From NCBI RefSeq assembly GCF_026212465.1, contig NC_080057.1, forward strand, positions 12,391,879 to 12,455,878: DNA of 64,000 nt, in the 5' to 3' direction. A program made the translations under genes and the position numbers. The notes beneath the pieces are model-generated. The model did not search any database and was not told the origin of the DNA. It saw only the letters and a program-made list of their open reading frames with translations. The DNA is from Amaranthus tricolor (taxonomy: Eukaryota > Streptophyta > Magnoliopsida > Caryophyllales > Amaranthaceae). How positions within the stretch are numbered: position 1 is the stretch's first letter; each line of letters starts with the position of its first letter. This document shows, in pieces, positions 56,940-64,000 of the stretch.

Positions 56940-59900
56940 AGATTACTTTAAGCGCGAAAGTGTCAAAAAAGCTTAAAAAACCATAAAATCGCAACTTAGC
57001 ACGTAATTTCTAGCATATTAGTATGATTTTCAATTCTAACCACTTCAACACAATGATATATACCAAATAGTGTTGTGTGCCAAGTTTCGTGCAAAACCAA
57101 CCAAGTTTGAGCTACTTTATGCGCGAAAATGCCAAAAAAGTTTAAAACCTATAAAATCGCAACTTAACACGTAATTTTTAGCATATGACTATGATTTTCA
57201 ATTCTAACGGCTTTAACACAATAATCTATACCATATAGTGTTGTGTGCCAAGTTTCGTGCAAAACAAACTAAGTTAGACCTAATTTATGCGCGAATGTGT
57301 CCAAAAAGCTTAAAAACCCAAAAAAGTGCAACTTAACACGTAATTTCTAGCATATGACTAGTATTTTAAATTCTAAGAATTTCAACACAATAATATATAC
57401 CAAATAGTTTTGTGTGCCATGTTTTGTGCAAAACAAACCAAGTATGATCTACTTTATGCGCGAAATTGCCAAAAAAGCTTAAAAACCAATAAAATCGCAA
57501 CTTAGCACGTAATTTAAAGCATATGACTATGATTTTCAATTCCAACCACTTCAACATAATAGTATATACCAAATAGTGTTGTGTGCCAAGTTTCGTGCAA
57601 AACAAACCAAGTTTGAGAGACTTTATGCGCAAAAGTACAAAAAAAGCTTAAAAACCCATAAAATCACAACTTAACACGTAATTACTAGCATATGACTATG
57701 ATTTTCAATTCTAACCGCTTTAACACAATAATATATACCATATAGTGTTGTGTGCCAAGTTTCGTGCAAAACAATCCAAATTTGATCTACTGTATGTGCG
57801 AAAGTGCCAAAAAAGCATTAAAACTCAAAAAAGCGCAACTTGGCACGTAATTTATAGCATATGAGTATGATTTTCAATTCTAACCACTTCAACAAAATGA
57901 GATATACCAAATAGTGTTGTGTGTCAAGTTTCGTGCAAAACAAACCAAGTTTGATCTACTTTAAGCGCGAAAGTGCCAAAAAAGCTTAAAAACCCATAAA
58001 ATCGCAGCTTAACACGTAATTTCTAGCATATGACTATGATTTTAAATTATAACCACTTCAACACAATAATATATTCCAAATAGTGTTGTGTGCCAAGTTT
58101 CGTGCAAAACAAACTAAGTTTGAGCTATTTTATGCACAAATGTGCCCAAAAAGCTTAAAAACCTAAAAAATCGCAACTTAACACGTAATTTCTAGCATAT
58201 GACTAGGATTTTAAATTCTAACCACTTCAACACAATAATATATACCAAATAGTTTTGTGTGCCAAGTTTTGTGCAAAACAATCCATGTTTGATGTACTTT
58301 ATGTGTGAAAGTGCCAAAAAAGCATTAAAACTCACAAAAGCGCAACTTGGCACATAATTTCTAGCATATGAGTTTGATTTTCATATCTATCCACTTCAAC
58401 AAAATGATATATACAAAATAGTGTTGTGTGCCAAATTTCGTGCAAAACATACCAAGTTTAAGCTACTTTATCCGCGAAAGTGCCAAAAAACCTTAAAAAC
58501 CCATAAAATCGCAACTTAGCACGTAATTTATAGCATATGAGTATGTTTTTTAATTCTAACCACTTCAACAAAATAGTGTACACCAAATAGTGTTGTGTGC
58601 CAAGTTTCGTGCAAAAAAAACCAAGTTTGATCTACTTTAAGCGTAAAAGTGCCAAAAAGGCATAAAAACCCATAAAATCACAACTTGGCACGTAGTTTCT
58701 AGTATATTAGTATGATTTTAAATTCTAACACTTGAACACAATGATATATACGAAATAGTGTTGTGTGCCAAGTTTCTTTCAAAACAAACCAAGTTTAAGC
58801 TACTTTATGCGCGAAAGTACCAAAAAAGTTTAAAACCTATAAAATCATAACTTAACACGTAATTTCTAGCATATGACTATGATTTTCAAATCTAACCGCT
58901 TTAACACAATAATCTATACCATATAGTGTTGTGTGCCAAGTTTCGTGCAAAACAAACTAAGTTAGACCTACTCTATGCGCGAATGTGCCCAAAACGCTTA
59001 AAAATCCAAAATAGTGCAACTTAACACGTAATTTCTAGCATATGACTATGATTTTCAATTCTAACCGCTTTAACACAATAATCTATACCATATAGTGTTG
59101 TGTGCCAAGTTTCGTGCAAAACAAACCAAGTTTGATCTACTTTAAGCGCGAAAGTGCCAAAAAAGCTTAAAAACCCATAAAATCGCAACTTAACACGTAA
59201 TTTCTAGCATATGACTATGATTTTCAATTATAACCACTTCAACAAAATAATATATTCCAAATAGTGTTGTGTGCCAAGTTACGTGGAAAACAAACTAAGT
59301 TTGAGCTATTTTATGCACAAATGTGCCCAAAAAGTTTAAAAACCCAAACAATTGCAACTTAACACGTAATTTCTAACATATGACTAGGATTTCAAATTCT
59401 AACCACTTCAACACAATAATATATACCAAATAGTTTTGTGTGCCATGTTTTGTGCAAAGCAATCCAAGTTTGATCTACTTTTTGTGCGAAAGTGCCAAAA
59501 AAGCTTTAAAACTTACAAAAGCGCAACTTGGCACGTAATTTCTAGCATATGAGTATGATTTTCAATTCTAACCATTTCAACAAAATGATTTATACCAAAT
59601 AGTGTTGTGTGCCAAATCTCGTGCACAACATACCAAGTTTGAGCTACTTTATCCGCGAAAGTGCAAAAAAAGCTTAAAAACCCATAAAATCGCAACTTAG
59701 CACGTAATTTATAGGATATGAGTATGTTTGTCAATTCTAACCACTTCAACACAATAATATACACCAAATAGTGTTGTGTGCCAAGTTTCGTGCAAAATAA
59801 TCCAAATTTGATCTACTGTAAGTGCGAAAGTGCCAAAAAAGCATTGAAACTCACAAAAGCGCAACTTGGCACGTAATTTATAGCATATGAGTATGATTTT

Positions 59901-60653
59901 CAATTCTAACTACTTCAACAAAATGATATATACCAAATAGTGTTGTGTGCCAAGTTTCGTGCAAAACAAACCAAGTTTGATCTACTTTAAGCGCGAAAGT
60001 GCCAAAAAAGCTTTGAAACCCATAAAATCGCAACTTAACACGTAATTTCTAGCATATGACTATGATTTTTAATTATAACCACTTCAACACAATAATATAT
60101 TTTAAATAGTGTTGTGTGCCAAGTTTCGTGCAAAACAAACTAAGTTTGAGCTATTTTATGCACAAATGTGCCAAAAAGCTTAAAAACCCAAAAAATCGCA
60201 ACTTAACAAGTAATTTCTTGTATATGACTAGGATTTTAAATTATAACCACTTCAACACAATAATATATACCAAATAGTTTTGTGTGCCAAGTTTTGTGCA
60301 AAACAATCCATGTTTGATCTACTTTATGTGCGAAAGTGCCAAAAAAGCATTAAAACTCACAAAAGCGCAACTTTGCACGTAGTGTCTAGCGTATGAGTAT
60401 GATTTTCAATTCTAACCACTTCAACAAAATGATATATACAAAATAGTGTTGTGTGCCAAGTTTCGTGCAAAACATACCAAGTTTGAGCTACTTTATCCGC
60501 GAAAGTGCCAAAAAAGCATTAAAACCCATAAAATCGCAACTTAGCACGTAATTTATAGCATATGAGTATGTTTTTCAATTCTAACCACTTCAACAAAATA
60601 TTATACACCAAATAGTGTTGTGTGCCAAGTTTCGTGCAAAACAAACCAAGTTT

Positions 60654-62404
60654 GATCTACTTTAAGCGTAAAAGTGCCAAAAAAGCTTAAAAACCCATAA
60701 AATCACAATTTAGCACGTAATTTCTAGCATATTAGTATAATTTTCAAATATAACCACTTGAACACAATGACATATACCAAATAGTATTGTGTGCCAAGTT
60801 TCGTGCAAAACAAACCAAGTTTGAGCTACTTTATGCACGAAAGTGCCAAAAAAGTTTAAAACTTATAAAATAGCAACTTAACACGTAATTTCTAGCATGC
60901 TACTATGATTTTCAATTCTAACCGCTTTAACACAATAATCTATACCATATAGTGTTGTGTGCCAAGTTTCGTGCAACACAAACTAAGTTAGACCTACTTT
61001 ATGCGCGAATGTGCCCAAAAAGCTTAAAAACCCATAAAAGTGCAACTTAACACGTAATTTCTAGCGTATAACTAGTATTTTAAATTCTAACCAATTCAAC
61101 ACAATAATATATACCAAATAGCGAAGTTGCCAAAAAAGCTTAAAAACCCTTAAAATTGCAACTTAGCACGTAATTTATAGCATATGACTATGATTTTCAA
61201 TTCCAACCACTTCAACACAATAATATATACCAAATAGTGTTGTGTGCCAAGTTTCGTGCAAAACAAACCAAGTTTGAGCTACTTTATGCGCGAATGTGCC
61301 AAAAAAGCTTAAAAACCTATAAAATCGCAACATAGCACGTAATTTATAGCATATGAATATGATTTTCAATTCTAACCACTTCAACACAATATTATATACC
61401 AAATAGTGTTGTGTGCCAACTTTCGTGCAAGACACACCAAGTTTGAGATACTTTATGCGCAAAAGTACAAAAACAGCTTAAAAACCAATAAAATCGCAAC
61501 TTAACACGTAATTAATAGCATATGGCTATGATTTTAAATTCTAACCGCTTTAACACAATAATCTACTTTATGTGCAAAAGTGCCAAAAGTGCATTAAAAC
61601 TCACAAAAGCGCAACTTGGCACGAAATTTCTAGCATACGAGTATGATTTTCAATTCTAACCACTTCAACAAAATGATATATACTAAATAGTGTTGTGTGC
61701 CATGTTTCGTGCAAAACAAACCAAGTTTGATCTACTTTAAGCGCGAAAGTGCCAAAAAAGCTTAAAAACCCATAAAATCGCAACTTAACACGTAATTTCT
61801 AGCATATGACTATGAGTTTCAATTCTAACCGCTTTAACACAATAATCTATACCATATAGTGTTGTGTGCCAAGTTTCGTGGCAAAAAAAACCAAGTTTGA
61901 TCTACTTTAAGCGCGACAGTGCCAAAAAAGCTTAAAAACCCATAAAATCACAACATAGCACGTAATTTCTAGCAAATTAGTACGATTTTCAATTCTATCC
62001 ACTTCAACAAAATCATATATACTAAATAGTGTTGTGTGTCAAGTTTCGTGTAAAACAAACCAAGTTTGAACTACTTTATGCGCGAATGAGCCTAAAAAGC
62101 TTAAAACCTATAAAATCGCAACTAAGCACGTAATTTATAGCATATGACTATGATTTTCAATTCTAACCACTTCAACACAATATTATATACCAAATAGTGT
62201 TTTGTGCCATGTTTCGTGCAAAACACACCAAGTTTGAGATACTTTATGCGCAAAATTAGAAAAAAAGCATAAAAACCCATAAAATCGCAACATAACACGT
62301 AACTTCTAGCATAAGACTATGATTTTCAATTCTAACCGCTTTAACACAATAATCTATACCATATAGTGTTGTGTGCCAAGTTTCGTGCAAAACAAACCAA
62401 GTTT
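60654..62404. repeat. Higher-order repeat of the satellite, copy 1
   Basis: This is a block of about 1751 bp that starts GATCTACTTTAAGCGTAAAA. It includes two shortened monomers, with junctions at 61121 (AAATAGCGAAGTTGCC) and 61561 (AATAATCTACTTTATG). Both junctions reappear 1742 bp downstream in copy 2. Confidence 0.88.
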
Positions 62405-64000
62405 GATCTACTTTAAGCGTAAAAGTGCCAAAAAAGCTTAAAAACCCATAAAATCACAACATAGCATGTAATTTCTAGCATATTAGTATGATTTTCAAAT
62501 ATAACCACTTGAACACAATGACATATACCAAATAGTATTGTGTGCCAAGTTTCATGCAAAACAAACCAAGTTTGAGCTACTTTATGCACGAAAGTGCCAA
62601 AAAAGTTTAAAACCTATAAAATCGCAATTTAACACGTAGTTTCTAGCATGTGACTATGATTTTAAATTCTAACCGCTTTAACACAATAATCTATACCATA
62701 TAGTGTTGTGTGCCAAGTTTCGTGCAACACAAACTAAGTTAGACCTACTTTATGCGCGAATGTGCCCAAAAAGCTTAAAAACCCATAAAAGTGCAACTTA
62801 GCACGTAATTTCTAGCGTATTTTAAATTCTAACCAATTCAACACAATAATATATACAAAATAGCGAAGTTGCCAAAAAAGCTTAAAAACCCTTAAAATCG
62901 CAACTTAGCACGTAATTTATAGCATATGACTATGATTTTCAATTCCAACCACTTCAACACAATAATATATACCAAATAGTGTTATGTGCCAAGTTTCGTG
63001 CAAAACAAACCAAGTTTGAGCTACTTTATGCGCGAATGTGCCAAAAAAGCTTAAAAACCTATAAAATCGCAACATAGCACGTAATTTATAGCATATGAAT
63101 ATGATTTTCAATTCTAACCACTTCAACACAATATTATATACCAAATAGTGTTGTGTGCCAACTTTCGTGCAAGACACACCAAGTTTGAGATACTTTATGC
63201 GCAAAAGTACAAAAACAGCTTAACAACCAATAAAATCGCAACTTAACACGTAATTAATAGCGTATGGCTATGATTTTAAATTCTAACCGCTTTAACACAA
63301 TAATCTACTTTATGTGCGAAAGTGCCAAAAGTGCATTAAAACTCTGAAAAGCGCAACTTGGCACGAAATTTCTAGCATACAAGTATGATTTTCAATTCTA
63401 ACCACTTCAACAAAATGATATATACTAAATAGTGTTGTGTGCCATGTTTCGTGCAAAACAAACCAAATTTGATCTACTTTAAGCGCGAAAGTGCCAAAAA
63501 AGCTTAAAAACCCATAAAATCGCAACTTAACACGTAATTTCTAGCATATGACTATGAGTTTCAATTCTAACCGCTTTAACACAATAATCTATACCATATA
63601 GTGTTGTGTGCCAAGCTTCGTGCCAAAAAAAAACCAAGTTTGATCTACTTTAAGCGCGACAGTGCCAAAAAAGCTTAAAAACCCATAAAATCACAACTTA
63701 GCACGTAATTTCTAGCAAATTAGTACGATTTTCAATTCTAACCACTTCAACAAAATCATATATACTAAATAGTGTTGTGTGTCAAGTTTCGTGTAAAACA
63801 AACCAAGTTTGAACTACTTCATGCGCGAATGTGCCAAAAAAGCTTAAAAACCTATAAAATCGCAACTTAGCACGTAATTTATAGCATATGACTATGATTT
63901 TCAATTCTAAACACTTCAACACAATATTATATACCAAATAGTGTTTTGTGCCAAGTTTCGTGCAAAACACACCAACTTTGAGATACTTTATGCGCAAAAG
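62405..64000. repeat. Higher-order repeat of the satellite, copy 2 (cut by window end)
   Basis: It repeats the previous block in the same order with very few differences, one of them a deletion of about 9 bp near 62820. It shares the same two shortened monomers, at 62863 and 63303. It runs past the window end. Confidence 0.88.

Larger units (their letters stand above)
56940..64000. repeat. Satellite DNA array, monomer about 169 bp
   Basis: About 42 tandem copies run from 56940 to the window end. Landmarks recur every 168-170 bp: TTTAAGCGCGAAAGTGCCAA, AAATCGCAACTTAACACGTA, TTCTAGCATATGACTATG, and TGTTGTGTGCCAAGTTTCGT. Copies differ at roughly one base in ten by eye. Neighbouring copies are not the closest relatives. 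Monomer types recur at intervals of about 1.69, 2.03 and 1.75 kb, which shows a higher-order organisation. The minus strand has open frames across some units, but they do not look like a gene. Unit length near one nucleosome is common for plant satellites. Whether this is centromeric, subtelomeric or interstitial cannot be told here. Confidence 0.95.

Noticed and set aside
57366..63997. Minus-strand open frames of 60-95 codons in the satellite, sharing LRFYGFLSFFGTFA and WFVLHETWHTTLFG phrases
   Set aside because: They repeat because the DNA repeats. Monomers of 168-170 bp shift frame from unit to unit, there are no splice or start contexts, and stops fall at random.
56940..64000. Centromere protein-binding box or CRISPR-like array in the tandem repeats
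   Set aside because: Repeats are contiguous 169-bp units without unique spacers, and I see no motif that can be identified as a CENP-B-like box.

Overview
This window is plant nuclear DNA, most likely from a eudicot. The evidence is one spliced gene with large AT-rich introns, Ty1/copia and Ty3/gypsy (Athila-type) retrotransposons, CACTA, PIF/Harbinger, Mutator-like, hAT, Stowaway and Tourist DNA elements, and a long satellite array. Some short repeats look like ones common in Caryophyllales, but I would not name a species. There are no bacterial genes, CRISPR arrays or operons, and I found no tRNA or rRNA gene.

Layout. 1-1672: 3' part of a decayed copia element. 1850-3409: splice-bounded coding pieces of a gene I do not recognise, with a MULE-like MITE beside them. 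3548-9005: a PIF/Harbinger transposon with broken transposase and Myb-like ORF, carrying a nested MULE-like element that holds an LRR gene fragment. 9069-12470: a second copia remnant (minus strand) cut by a non-autonomous CACTA element (9715-11993). 12850-14016: a gypsy RNase H scrap and a short tandem repeat. 14018-33310: a third copia remnant (minus strand) containing a Tourist-like MITE and a 16.8-kb insertion (15180-32016). That insertion is a nearly complete Athila-type gypsy element with a long uninterrupted pol. Its 5' LTR was itself hit by a fourth copia element (26357-30762). All target-site duplications in this stack are still readable.

36452-53694 (plus strand) is the only cellular gene I can assemble: ten exons encoding a 456-residue oxysterol-binding-protein-related protein of the plant ORP3 (ORP3A) group. 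The exons join without a frame break. Introns 2 (7.6 kb) and 6 (5.8 kb) are swollen by transposons: a 1.15-kb near-perfect foldback, a Stowaway MITE, a short non-autonomous LTR element and a Tourist-like MITE. Intron 8 holds a hAT MITE.

53695-56939 is AT-rich intergenic DNA. From 56940 to the window end runs a tandem satellite of about 169-bp units, about 42 copies, with a higher-order structure: a 1.75-kb block carrying two distinctive truncated monomers is present twice in a row.

The retrotransposon proteins act in the copying of their own elements, and all but the Athila pol are broken. The ORP3 gene is the only likely host function. I found nothing that amounts to a new biological system. 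The best observations are the dated nesting order, the GC-rich palindromic repeats of the Athila LTRs, the intronic foldback and the satellite's higher-order repeat.
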